From: Streptomyces spongiicola
GTDB taxonomy: Bacteria > Actinomycetota > Actinomycetes > Streptomycetales > Streptomycetaceae
Direction of reading: 5' to 3'
Assembly: GCF_003122365.1 (NCBI RefSeq)
Contig: NZ_CP029254.1
Coordinates: 1,627,001-1,691,000, forward strand
Length of the DNA: 64,000 nt
Position numbers and translations under genes: made by a program. The notes below the pieces were generated by a model, which saw only the letters and a list, made by a program, of their open reading frames with translations, ran no database searches and was not told where the DNA came from. This document shows, piece after piece, positions 8,477 to 16,245 of the stretch. Numbering within the stretch: position 1 is the first letter of the stretch; each line of letters opens with the position of its first letter.

Positions 8477-10375
8477 TCAGAGATGGCGGCGCCGGGCTGC
8501 GGCCTGCCGGTCGTACTCCTCCCGGGCCTTGACCGCCGACGGCCGGGTCGCGGTCTCGGCCACGGGAACATCCCACCACGCCTGCGCCGGGGGCGCGCCC
8601 GACACTGTGTCTGCCGTTTCGGTCTCCGCGTAGACACATGTGGGGCGGTCGGCGGCACGCGCCTCGGCCAGGGCTTCGCGCAGGTCACGTACGGTACTTG
8701 CGCGGATCACCCGCATCCCGAGGGAGGCCGCGTTGGCGGCGAGGTCGACCGGCAGCGGCGCCCCGGTGTACGCGCCCCCCTGGGGCCGACCGGTCCGCGA
8801 CGGAGCCGGTTCGCGGTGGCGGTAGGCCGTGCCGAACCGCTCCGCGCCGACCGCCTCGGAGAGACCGCCGATCGACGCGTACCCGTGGTTCTGCACGATG
8901 ACCAGCCTGATCGGTACGTTCTCCTGCACCGCCGTCACGATCTCGGTGGGGTTCATCAGATACGTGCCGTCCCCGACGAGCGCCCAGACCGGCCGCCCGG
9001 GCGCGGCCATCGCGACGCCGATCGCCGCGGGGATCTCGTAGCCCATGCAGGAGTAGCCGTACTCCACGTGGTACTGGTCGGGGGAGCGCGTGCGCCACAG
9101 CTTGTGGAGGTCGCCGGGGAGCGAGCCCGCGGCGTTGACCACGATGTCGTCGCCGGTGACCAGGCGGTCGAGCGCGCCGAGCAGCTGGGGCTGGGTGGGG
9201 CGGGCGTTCTCGTCGGGCGCGTCGTAGGCGGCGTCGACCCGGTGCTCCCAGCGCTCCTTGGCATCCGCGTACCGCGACTCGTAGCCGTGCTCGACGCGGT
9301 GTCCGCGCAGGGCCCCGGTCAGTGCCTCGAGTCCGGCCCGGGCGTCCGCGACGAGCGGCAGCGCGGCGAGCTTGTGGGCGTCGAAGCCGGTGATGTTGAG
9401 GTTGAGGAACCGGACGCCGGGATGTGCGAACAGGGTCGACGAGGCGGTGGTGAAGTCGGTGTAGCGGCTGCCGACTCCGATGACCAGGTCCGCGGTCCCG
9501 GCGAGTTCGTCGGCGGTGGCGGTGCCGGTGTGGCCGATGCCGCCGACGTCCGCCGGGTGGTCGTACGGCAGGGACCCCTTGCCGGCCTGGGTCGAGGCGA
9601 CGGGGATGCCGGTGGCCTCGGCGAGGGCGCGCAGCGCGCCCTCCGCCCCGCTGTGGTGCACTCCCCCGCCGGCGACGAGCAGGGGCCGCCGGGCGGACCG
9701 CACGGCGAGCACCGCCGCGGCGAGTTCCGCCGGATCCGGTCGCGGCCGGCGCACGTGCCAGACGCGCTCGGCGAAGAACTCCTCGGGCCAGTCGTACGCC
9801 TCCGCCTGCACGTCCTGCGGCAGCGCGAGCGTGACCGCTCCCGTCGCGGCCGGGTCGGCGAGGACCCGAGCGGCGGCGAGGGCGGCGGGGACCAGCGCTT
9901 CGGGCCGGGTGATCCGGTCGAAGTACGCGGAAACCGGGCGCAGGCAGTCGTTGACCGACACATCGCCCGCGTACGGAACCTCCAGCTGCTGGAGGACGGG
10001 GTCGGCGGGGCGGGTCGCGAAGACGTCACCGGGCAGAAGCAGGACCGGGAGCCGGTTGACGGTCGCGAGCGCGGCGCCGGTGACGAGGTTGGTGGCGCCC
10101 GGGCCGACGGAGGTGGTCACGGCGTGCGCGGACAGCCGGTTCGACTGGCGGGCGTAGCCGACGGCCGCGTGCACCATCGCCTGCTCGTTGCGCCCCTGGA
10201 CGAAGGGCATCTCCCCCGACTCGAGGAGGGCCTGGCCGATCCCGGCCACGTTGCCGTGGCCGAAGATGCCCCACATGGCTGCGACGAGCCGCTGTCTGCG
10301 GCCGTCCCGTTCGGTGTACTGGCAGGCCAGGAACCGCACCAGTGCCTGGGCGACGGTCAGCGTCCGTCCGCTCAT
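8477..10375 (-). CDS. iolD: 3D-(3,5/4)-trihydroxycyclohexane-1,2-dione hydrolase (IolD)
   Basis: 632 residues, a ThDP-dependent enzyme that opens the cyclohexanedione ring to 5-deoxy-glucuronate in myo-inositol catabolism. It is built like acetolactate synthase. The N-terminal PYR domain has MWGIFGHGNVAGIGQAL and QGRNEQAMVHAAVGYARQ, with the cofactor-activating Glu in the latter. A middle domain contains AGKGSLPYDHPADVGGIGHTG. The C-terminal ThDP domain carries CMGYEIPAAIGVAMA, WALVGDGTYLMNPTEI with the GDG motif, and VIVQNHGYASIG. Its ATG overlaps the iolB stop by four bases, and mmsA follows after 23 bases. Confidence 0.95.
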   Translation of the reverse strand: MSGRTLTVAQALVRFLACQYTERDGRRQRLVAAMWGIFGHGNVAGIGQALLESGEMPFVQGRNEQAMVHAAVGYARQSNRLSAHAVTTSVGPGATNLVTGAALATVNRLPVLLLPGDVFATRPADPVLQQLEVPYAGDVSVNDCLRPVSAYFDRITRPEALVPAALAAARVLADPAATGAVTLALPQDVQAEAYDWPEEFFAERVWHVRRPRPDPAELAAAVLAVRSARRPLLVAGGGVHHSGAEGALRALAEATGIPVASTQAGKGSLPYDHPADVGGIGHTGTATADELAGTADLVIGVGSRYTDFTTASSTLFAHPGVRFLNLNITGFDAHKLAALPLVADARAGLEALTGALRGHRVEHGYESRYADAKERWEHRVDAAYDAPDENARPTQPQLLGALDRLVTGDDIVVNAAGSLPGDLHKLWRTRSPDQYHVEYGYSCMGYEIPAAIGVAMAAPGRPVWALVGDGTYLMNPTEIVTAVQENVPIRLVIVQNHGYASIGGLSEAVGAERFGTAYRHREPAPSRTGRPQGGAYTGAPLPVDLAANAASLGMRVIRASTVRDLREALAEARAADRPTCVYAETETADTVSGAPPAQAWWDVPVAETATRPSAVKAREEYDRQAAARRRHL

Positions 10376-11472
10376 CGGTAGCCCTCCGTGTGGTCGGGGT
10401 GGAAGCAGATCCGCCAGGCGCGCTCCGGCCCGGGGCCGGCCATGACGTTCAGGTAGTACATGTCGTGGCCCGGGGCGGCGATGGACGGGCCGTGCCAGCC
10501 GTCCGGGACGAGGACGGCGTCACCGCTGCGGACCTCGGCGAGCAGGTCGGTGCCCCGCGGGCGGGACGGCGACACCCGCTGGTAGCCGAAGCCGTGCTCG
10601 CCCTCGATCTCGAAGTAGTAGATCTCCTCGAGTTCCGACTCCTCTCCGGGGCGGTACTCGTCGTGCTTGTGCGGCGGGTACGAGGACCAGTTGCCGCCCG
10701 GGGTCAGCACCTCGACGGCGATGAGACGGTCGCAGACGAAGGCGCCGACGGCGGCGAAGTTGTGCACCCGGCGGGCGCAGTCGGCCGAACCGCGGTCCTC
10801 GACCGGGACGTCCGGCGCGGGGCCGCGGCGCGCGGGGAGCCGCCGCTCGCACTTCGCTCCGGCCAGGGCGAAGCGGCCTCCGGCGGCGGAGGCGATCACG
10901 ACCCGGGCGTCGCGCGGGACATAGGCGAAATCGGTGACTCCGGCGAACACGCTGGTCCTGCCCGCCAGTTCCATGGCCGTTTCCCCGGTACGCACCGTGC
11001 AGCCGCCCGCCAGCGGCAGCACGATCCACTCGCTGCCGCCGGTGTCCAGTTGGTGGGAGGCGCCGGGGGCCAGCTCCAGGATCCGCAGCGCGGAGTACCC
11101 CCAACCGGCCCTTGCGGGGTCGATGTCGAGCGCGTACGGACCGTCGGCGGCGGTCCCGGCCGGCAGGTGCCGGCCGTGCGCACCGCGGTTCCCGTGGGCT
11201 CTGCGCTCCCGGTGCGCGTCGTGCGTGGCGTGGGCCTCGTGCGTGGCGTGGGCTTCGTACGTGGCGTGCGTGGCGTGGGCTTCGTAGGCCTCGTGTGCTT
11301 CGTGCGCGTCGCGGGCTTCATGCGCGTCGCGGGCATCGTGCGTGGCGTGTGCTTCATGCGCGTCGCGGGCATCGTGCGCGTCGCGGGCATCGTGCGTGGC
11401 GTGTGCTTCATGCGCGTCGCGGGCGTCGTGCGTGGCGTGGTCCCTGTGCGGGTTGCGATCCCTGTTGTCCAT
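10372..11472 (-). CDS. iolB: 5-deoxy-glucuronate isomerase (IolB) with a His-rich N-terminal extension
   Basis: 366 residues from the ATG at 11472, versus roughly 290-300 for usual IolB. The catalytic part begins at HLPAGTAADGPYALDIDP and is complete: a bicupin with ASHQLDTGGSEWIVLPLAGG, the metal ligands in PHKHDEYR and EEIYYFEIEGEHGFGYQR, and VLVPDGWHGPSIAAPGHDMY. It isomerises 5-deoxy-glucuronate to 2-deoxy-5-keto-gluconate. Residues about 8-85 are a low-complexity tract of His, Ala, Asp, Glu and Thr (repeats such as HATHDARDAHEA), encoded by minisatellite DNA. The start is uncertain: the ribosome-site-like AAGGGGG is rather far upstream, and no better start is visible inside the tract. 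It overlaps iolD by four bases. Confidence 0.85.
   Translation of the reverse strand: MDNRDRNPHRDHATHDARDAHEAHATHDARDAHDARDAHEAHATHDARDAHEARDAHEAHEAYEAHATHATYEAHATHEAHATHDAHRERRAHGNRGAHGRHLPAGTAADGPYALDIDPARAGWGYSALRILELAPGASHQLDTGGSEWIVLPLAGGCTVRTGETAMELAGRTSVFAGVTDFAYVPRDARVVIASAAGGRFALAGAKCERRLPARRGPAPDVPVEDRGSADCARRVHNFAAVGAFVCDRLIAVEVLTPGGNWSSYPPHKHDEYRPGEESELEEIYYFEIEGEHGFGYQRVSPSRPRGTDLLAEVRSGDAVLVPDGWHGPSIAAPGHDMYYLNVMAGPGPERAWRICFHPDHTEGYR
11215..11445. repeat. Degenerate minisatellite encoding the IolB His-rich head
   Basis: Units of 6, 12 and 18 bases built from GCGTGGGCTTCGTGC- and GCGTCGCGGGCATCGTGC-like words run for about 230 bases. All unit lengths are multiples of three, so the IolB frame stays open throughout. 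Confidence 0.85.
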
Positions 11473-12069
11473 GAGTCGTGCGTACCCCCTTGAGCAGGCC
11501 CACGGCCGTGTCGACCGTCGCGGTGATGTCGCCGTCGGCCGGATAGAGCAGTGGGCGGCCCGCACCAGGCCTTGGACCGTGGGCAGCCGCAGCGCGCCGC
11601 GCCATCTCCCGTACGCCGCCGCCTGCCCGCCCGCGGCGCCGTCCACATCGCCGCCGAGGAGCACCGCGGGAAGCGTCGAGGTCTCCGTCACCCGCGCCAT
11701 GTCGTCGGGGTCCTCCGTGACGGGGATCTGCAGCCGGGTGTGGGCCGACGTGCCGGCGAGGCCGGAGGCGACGGCCGTGGAGCGGGCGACCGCCTCCGCC
11801 GTCAGGTCGTTGCGCAGCACGCCGCCGACGCGGCGGCAGATGAACGGCTCGACGAAGACCGGCAGCCGGTGGGCGGCCATCGCGTCGATGGCCCGGGCCG
11901 CGGAGTGCAGGGTGGTCAGGGAGCCGGGGTCGTCGTAGTCGATGCGCAGAAGCAGCTCGCCCGCGTCGAAGCCGAGGCGCGCGAGGTCCTGGGCGCGGTA
12001 TCCGGTGAACCGGTCGTCCGGTTGGGGGAAGGCGGATCCGGCGAGTTCGGTGCGGTAGACGCGGGTCAC
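11408..12069 (-). pseudogene. Cgl0158-like (beta/alpha)8 aldolase, truncated and frameshifted
   Basis: The frame starts at the ATG at 12069, overlapping the iolC stop by four bases, with MTRVYRTELAGSAFPQPDDR. It shows the C-terminal part of the deoxyribose-phosphate-aldolase-like barrel that accompanies actinobacterial iol genes: ELLLRIDYDDPGS, LPVFVEPFICRR, VRNDLTAEAVARS, GTSAHTRLQIPV, LPAVLLGGDVD. Family members as I know them carry about 100 more N-terminal residues, which are missing here. Near 11560 one G appears lost from a G-run: the barrel's last strand GRPLLYPADGDITATVDTAV continues in the next frame to 11408, while the original frame runs on without a stop into iolB. Two independent defects argue for a real pseudogene. 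Confidence 0.7.
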
Positions 12070-13184
12070 CGCGCCGCTCCGGGCTCGGCCGCCGGCCCGG
12101 AACCGCCGTCCGGTCCGGGCCTCGGGCCGGGACGGGGCTCGGGACGCGCTTCACCGCGGGGCTCGGAACGAGCTTCGGGAGGCGCTTCACCGCGGGGCTC
12201 GGGACGAGCTTCGGCACCGGGGGCGTGGCCGTCGAGAAGGGCGTCCACCTCCGCGGGGTAGGGCATGGCGGAGGAGCACGCCAGGCGGGCGGCGACGATC
12301 GCCCCGGCGGCGTTGGCGAACCGCATCACGCGCTCCAGCTCCCATCCCGCGATGAGTCCGTGTACCATCGCCCCGCCGAACGCGTCGCCCGCGCCGAGCC
12401 CGTTGACCACGTCGACCCGCACCGGCGCCACCTCGGCGACCGTGCCGTCCCGGCGCGCCGCGAGCACACCCGCGGGCCCCTGTTTGACCACGGCCAGCTC
12501 GACGCCGCAGGCGAGCAGCGCGGCGGCCGCGGCGTGCGGTTCCCGCTCCCCGGTGGCGATCTCGCACTCCTCGAGATTGCCGACGGCGACGGTGGCGTGC
12601 GCGAGCGCCTTCGCGTAGACCGGCCGGGCCTGCTCCGCCGCCGAACCGGTCGGGCCCGCCCAGAACATGGGGCGCCAGTCCAGGTCGAGGACGGTCGTCC
12701 CGGACTTCGCCCGGTACTCCAGCGCGGCGAGCGTGGCCTCCCTGCTGGGCTCGGCGCACAGTCCGGTGCCGGTCGTCCAGAGGACACGCGCCCGGCCGAT
12801 CGCGTCCATGTCCAGTTCCCCGGCGCGCAGTTCGAGATCGGGGGCCTTGGGCTGCCGGTAGAAGTACAGCGGGAAGTCGTCCGGCGGGAAGATCTCGCAG
12901 AACGTCACCGGGGTCGGCAGCCCCGGAACCGCCGTCACCCAGCGGTCGTCGACCCCGAACTCGCGGAGCGCCTGGTGGAGGTAGTCCCCGAAGGCGTCCC
13001 GGCCGGTGCGGGTGACGACCGCGGTGCGCCGGCCGAGCCGGGCCGCCGCGACCGCCACGTTCGAGGCGGACCCTCCGAGGTACTTCCCGAAGGTCTGCAC
13101 CTGCGCCAGCGGCACCCCGGTCTGAAGGGGGTAGAGGTCCACCCCGATCCGGCCCATCGTGATGAGATCGTACGGCTGAGGCAT
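12066..13184 (-). CDS. iolC: 5-dehydro-2-deoxygluconokinase (IolC)
   Basis: 372 residues, PfkB/ribokinase fold. It phosphorylates 2-deoxy-5-keto-gluconate in inositol breakdown. Motifs are the N-terminal LITMGRIGVDLYPLQ, the substrate-binding KYLGGSASNVAVAAARLG, and the catalytic signature NGLGAGDAFGGA with the base Asp and anion hole near residue 260. The domain ends near residue 315 (MPYPAEVDALLDG). A tail of about 55 residues rich in Glu, Pro, Arg and Gly (for example EARPEPRGEAPPEAR) follows and is coded by repetitive DNA. It is the first gene of the operon, with a promoter and operator-like site just upstream. AAGGG precedes the ATG. Confidence 0.93.
   Translation of the reverse strand: MPQPYDLITMGRIGVDLYPLQTGVPLAQVQTFGKYLGGSASNVAVAAARLGRRTAVVTRTGRDAFGDYLHQALREFGVDDRWVTAVPGLPTPVTFCEIFPPDDFPLYFYRQPKAPDLELRAGELDMDAIGRARVLWTTGTGLCAEPSREATLAALEYRAKSGTTVLDLDWRPMFWAGPTGSAAEQARPVYAKALAHATVAVGNLEECEIATGEREPHAAAAALLACGVELAVVKQGPAGVLAARRDGTVAEVAPVRVDVVNGLGAGDAFGGAMVHGLIAGWELERVMRFANAAGAIVAARLACSSAMPYPAEVDALLDGHAPGAEARPEPRGEAPPEARSEPRGEARPEPRPGPRPGPDGGSGPAAEPGAAR
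12120..12222. repeat. Repetitive DNA in the iolC 3' end
   Basis: Near-copies of GGCGCTTCACCGCGGGGCTC and GGGACGAGCTTCGG alternate two to three times with small changes. The array codes for the Pro/Glu/Arg tail of IolC and sits exactly where the N-terminal half of the aldolase gene would be expected. Confidence 0.75.
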
Positions 13185-13219
13185 ACGGGTCCCTTCGGTT
13201 CCACGTCCGGCTGCCCCCT

Positions 13220-13274
13220 GGTCTAGCCCGACTTCCGGAACACTGTCAACATTTTGTCCTTACATTCGGACGAA
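13220..13274 (-). promoter_or_regulatory. iolC promoter with adjacent inverted-repeat operator
   Basis: On the minus strand TTGACA (plus 13244-13249) and TAGACC (plus 13220-13225) are separated by 18 bases, a good sigma-70-type promoter about 35 bases before the iolC start. Directly upstream, TTTGTCC (13253-13259) and GGACGAA (13268-13274) form an inverted repeat with an 8-base centre, suited to a dimeric repressor that would also reach the divergent gene at 13315. Confidence 0.6.
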
Positions 13275-13314
13275 AGCTTGACACCCTTCTCCGGCGGCCG
13301 GAAGGCTGGCCGCC

Positions 13315-14226
13315 ATGACCTCCTCCGCAGCCTCGTTCAACCGCATCCGGATCGGGTCGGCCCCGGACTCCTGGGGCGTGTGGTTTCCGGACGACCCCCG
13401 GCAGGTCCCGTGGCGGCGCTTCCTCGACGAGGTGGCACGGGCCGGGTACGAGTGGATCGAACTCGGCCCGTACGGCTACCTCCCCACGGACCCCGCACGG
13501 CTGGCCGAGGAGACCTCGTCCCGGGGGTTGAGGGTGTCGGCGGGCACGGTCTTCACCGGACTTCACCACGGCCCGGCCGTGTGGGAGAGGACCTGGGCCC
13601 ATGTGGCCGGTATCGCCGCCCTCACCCGCGCGATGGGTGCGGACCACCTCGTCGTCATCCCGTCCTTCTGGCGTGACGACAGGACCGGCGAGGTGCTGGA
13701 GGACCGGAACCTCACACCCGGGCAGTGGAGGCATCTCTGCCGCCTGACCGAGCGGCTGGGACGGGAGGTGGGTGACCGGTTCGGGCTGAGGATCGTGGTC
13801 CACCCCCACGCGGACACCCATATCGACAGCGAGGAGAACGTCAGCCGCTTCCTCGACGCGACCGACGCGGACCTGGTCTCGCTCTGCCTGGACACCGGTC
13901 ACTACGCCTACTGCGGCGGCGACAGCGTCAAGCTCATCGAGACCTACGGCGAGCGGATCGGCTACCTCCACCTCAAGCAGGTGGACCCGGAGATCCTCGC
14001 CGACGTGGTGGCGAACGAGGTGCCGTTCGGCCCCGCGGTGGCGCGCGGGGTGATGTGCGAACCACCGGCCGGAGTACCCGCGCTGGGGCCGGTGCTGGCC
14101 GCCGCCCGGCGCCTCGACGCCGAGCTCTTCGCCATCGTCGAGCAGGACATGTACCCCTGCCCTCCGGACAGGCCCTTCCCCATCGCCGAGCGCACCCGGC
14201 GCTTCCTCCGCTCCTGCGGCGCCTGA
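13315..14226 (+). CDS. IolE/IolH-like TIM-barrel sugar isomerase/epimerase or dehydratase
   Basis: 303 residues, AP-endonuclease-2-type TIM barrel. The opening IRIGSAPDSWGVWFP and AGYEWIELGPYGYLP are characteristic of inosose dehydratase-like proteins. Metal-binding positions are visible in RIVVHPHADTHIDSE, LCLDTGHYAYCGGD, GYLHLKQVDPE and FAIVEQDMYP. The gene is divergent from iolC across a shared 130-base control region, so it probably belongs to the inositol pathway (dehydration of scyllo-inosose, or an epimerisation). The exact reaction cannot be assigned. No iolG dehydrogenase or inositol transporter is in the window. The ATG at 13315 has GGAAGG upstream. Confidence 0.85.
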   Translation: MTSSAASFNRIRIGSAPDSWGVWFPDDPRQVPWRRFLDEVARAGYEWIELGPYGYLPTDPARLAEETSSRGLRVSAGTVFTGLHHGPAVWERTWAHVAGIAALTRAMGADHLVVIPSFWRDDRTGEVLEDRNLTPGQWRHLCRLTERLGREVGDRFGLRIVVHPHADTHIDSEENVSRFLDATDADLVSLCLDTGHYAYCGGDSVKLIETYGERIGYLHLKQVDPEILADVVANEVPFGPAVARGVMCEPPAGVPALGPVLAAARRLDAELFAIVEQDMYPCPPDRPFPIAERTRRFLRSCGA

Positions 14227-14469
14227 CCCCCTCGACACCGCCGCCCCTCGACCGCCGCCCCTCGACACCGCCGTGTCACGACTGCGGCCTCCGCGTCACA
14301 TATGTCTCCGTTACGCGGGTCTTGCGTCACAGGACCTCGACAGCCCCTCCCCTGTCGTCACTCTGCGTCGTTCAACGGGCACAGGCCGAGTGATCACCAG
14401 CGCCCGCGCCGCAGCTCCCCCGACGGCTCCCCCGGCCGCCGCTGAGGCGCGTGCAGGGAGGTTCCACAG

Positions 14470-14667
14470 ATGACGGACAGAAGACTCTGGTCCTACAAGG
14501 ACATCGCAGCGCACATCAAGGTGCAGCCGGACACGGTCCGTTCGTACCGCAAGCACGGCCTCCTTCCGCCACCGGACCATGTGGAGGCGGGAAAGCCCTA
14601 CTGGTATGCCGACACGATCCGGGCCTGGGTGGCGAAACGCCCCGGCAACAGGGGAGGCAGAAGCTGA
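14470..14667 (+). CDS. Small helix-turn-helix (AlpA/MerR-like) DNA-binding protein
   Basis: 65 residues. GGGAGG precedes the ATG at 14470. The sequence LWSYKDIAAHIKVQPDTVRS followed by YRKHGLLPPPDHVEAGKPYW and an IRAWVAKRPG end is the winged helix-turn-helix of excisionase-like/MerR N-terminal proteins: helix 2 turns at IKVQPDTVRSY and the wing follows. Such solitary 60-70-residue proteins are common in Streptomyces and usually lack an effector domain. Targets are unknown. It lies between the IolE-like gene and a decayed acetyltransferase and is probably transcribed alone. Confidence 0.8.
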   Translation: MTDRRLWSYKDIAAHIKVQPDTVRSYRKHGLLPPPDHVEAGKPYWYADTIRAWVAKRPGNRGGRS

Positions 14668-14810
14668 GGCACGGACCCCGCGCCCCGGGCCGGGTGCGGG
14701 GCCCGCGGACAAACCGCTTGCCGCCCGCGCCGGGCGTCTCCGGCAGTCGCCCGGTGACCGGGCGACCAGCCGCGGACTTCCCGGCCAAGCCGACCCCGAC
14801 CGGGGCGACG

Positions 14811-14984
14811 GTGGTCCCGCGCCCCTTCGCGGAGGAGGACGCCCCCACGATGGCCGCGATCCTGCGCGACCCGGAGGTCCTCCTCCCGACCGGTTCGGCG
14901 GGAGCGCCTCCCGTCCCGGACGAGCGGCTGCGCTCCTGGTACGCCGGCCGCCGGACGGGGCGCACTCGCCCAGATACCCCCTAG
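14811..14984 (+). pseudogene. GNAT acetyltransferase N-terminal remnant
   Basis: The frame reads VVPRPFAEEDAPTMAAIL, RDPEVLLPTGSAGAPP and DERLRSWYAGR, matching the first strand and helices of a GNAT acetyltransferase. It then stops with a TAG inside the CsoR-type operator. The acetyl-CoA-binding core is absent and there is no start with a ribosome site. It looks like the surviving stub of a gene lost when the copper-responsive promoter segment was joined here. Confidence 0.5.
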
Positions 14985-14993
14985 GGGTATAGA
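14974..14993 (+). promoter_or_regulatory. CsoR-type copper operator overlapping a -10 box
   Basis: ATACCCC-CTA-GGGGTAT (14974-14990) is a perfect inverted repeat of the kind bound by Cu(I)-responsive CsoR repressors. TATAGA at 14988-14993 overlaps its right arm and could be the -10 element. The site lies 128 bases before copZ, so copper would relieve repression of copZ. Confidence 0.75.
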
Positions 14994-15118
14994 GTGATGG
15001 CCGGGGAGGCCCGGCGACGGCGCCACGGCCGGCCCGGCGCACCATGAGTTCGGCGCACGATACGACTTCGCCGCACGATACGGCCGCGAAGCGACAGACC
15101 CGCGAAGAGGAGAACGCC

Positions 15119-15412
15119 ATGACCGCCGAGACGAACACCGGCACCATCGAGGCCACCGGTTCCCGCCACAGCGACGGCACGGCCGGCGCGGCACCGGGGG
15201 GCACCACCGCGGTCTACCTGGTGAAGGGCATGACGTGCGGTCACTGCGAGGGCGCCGTGTCCGAGGAGATCTCCGGGATCGCAGGCGTCACCTCCGTGCA
15301 GGCCCTCGCCGCCACCGGGCAGGTCACCGTGGTCTCGGCCGCACCGCTCGACGAGGCCGCCGTACGCGCGGCCGTCGACGAGGCCGGCTACGAGTTCGCC
15401 GGTCCGGCCTGA
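15119..15412 (+). CDS. copZ: Heavy-metal-associated copper chaperone
   Basis: 97 residues. The start at 15119 has GAGGAG seven bases upstream; an ATG at 15044 has no ribosome site. The first 40 residues are polar and unstructured. The HMA domain follows: VYLVKGMTCGHCEGAVSEEI with the Cu(I)-binding CxxC, GVTSVQALAATGQVTVVSA and DEAGYEFAGPA at the end (beta-alpha-beta-beta-alpha-beta). It carries Cu(I) in the cytoplasm, normally to a CopA P-type ATPase. No copA follows here; the next 830 bases have no gene. A CsoR-type operator lies upstream. Confidence 0.9.
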   Translation: MTAETNTGTIEATGSRHSDGTAGAAPGGTTAVYLVKGMTCGHCEGAVSEEISGIAGVTSVQALAATGQVTVVSAAPLDEAAVRAAVDEAGYEFAGPA

Positions 15413-16140
15413 CCTCCGGGCGCCGCGCTCCCTCCACACCGGGGAAGGAGTCCCGGACCGCCCCCGCGAGAACCTGAGAGCCGGTACGGCCGGAACGGCC
15501 GGTGCAGACGGAACGGCCGGAGTGGCCGGAGTGGCCGGAACGGCCGGAGGCCGCGGAACGGAGGAGGCCGGAGGCCGCCCGCCAGGCCGCCCCGGTGAAG
15601 CCGCTCCCGTCCCGGCGGGGGCGGCTTCGCCGTGCCCACCCGCCCGCAACCCCGACTTCCGGCCACCCCTCGACAGGGCCTCGCCGCCCCGCCCGTCCGC
15701 CCCCATGCCGACCGTGCCGCGCCCTGAGGCGCACGCCACGGCCCCGCGGCGACCGGCCCCGAGGAACCCGAGATCCCGCGGTCGCGGGAATTGCCGGGAC
15801 CTACTCGCCCGTTTCCGTGGCCAGCGGGCGGCTGCGTCTGCGATCCTTCACGTGGTACACAGGACCTTCACAAAGAGACCCAGATCACAGATATTCATGG
15901 GTAACCATTCGGGCTCTTCGCGAGTCTAGGTGGGCGATGCCAGAGCGTCTTGGGGGACGCTCATGGGATGTCTTGGGGGACGTCCCAGGCAAGCGTTGGC
16001 CGGGGCACGTACGACCGGGAAGCTTTGAGCGGCCCTCCCGTGGATGCGTACCCCGGCAGACCGCCTGGCGAGGAGCTTCTGCTGGACACCAGCAGACGCC
16101 CGGCCGGATCCCGTGGGGGGTATCCGCACCGGGGATATGG
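15413..16140. other. Long gene-free spacer with structured, less GC-rich core
   Basis: No coding region is convincing on either strand. 15413-15650 is GGCCGGA-rich repetitive sequence. From about 15840 to 16100 the base composition drops and several hairpins occur, including a tandem pair at 15943-15986 and TCTGCTGG/CCAGCAGA at 16078-16096. This could be a small RNA gene or a long leader. I recall small RNAs being reported beside citA in other streptomycetes but cannot confirm that from the sequence. Confidence 0.4.
15943..15986. other. Tandem twin hairpins sharing a CTTGGGGGAC core
   Basis: GAGCGTC-TTGGGG-GACGCTC (15943-15962) is followed two bases later by GGGATGTC-TTGGGG-GACGTCCC (15965-15986). 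Both have perfect or near-perfect stems and an identical six-base loop. They may be the folded part of a small RNA or a protein-binding RNA element. Confidence 0.6.
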
Positions 16141-16189
16141 GAAGCGCCCCGCTTGCCGACCCGTGGGGGGATCGGCAGCGGGGCGCTTC
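16141..16189 (-). terminator. citA terminator hairpin
   Basis: GAAGCGCCCCGCTTGCCGA at the left pairs with ATCGGCAGCGGGGCGCTTC at the right: about 19 base pairs with one bulge and a short loop. It lies about 55 bases after the citA stop on the minus strand. Confidence 0.8.
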
Positions 16190-16245
16190 TCGCCGTAGGG
16201 GGCCCGCGACGGGCCCGCCCGCCTGGACAACCGGCCCAGGCGGCC

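Noticed and set aside
13278..13306. Plus-strand promoter for the IolE-like gene (TTGACA at 13278)
   Set aside because: No acceptable -10 box lies at the required distance before the start at 13315.
15840..16000. Possible c-di-AMP (ydaO-type) riboswitch
   Set aside because: The conserved cores of that aptamer are not present and no downstream cell-wall hydrolase gene exists on either strand.
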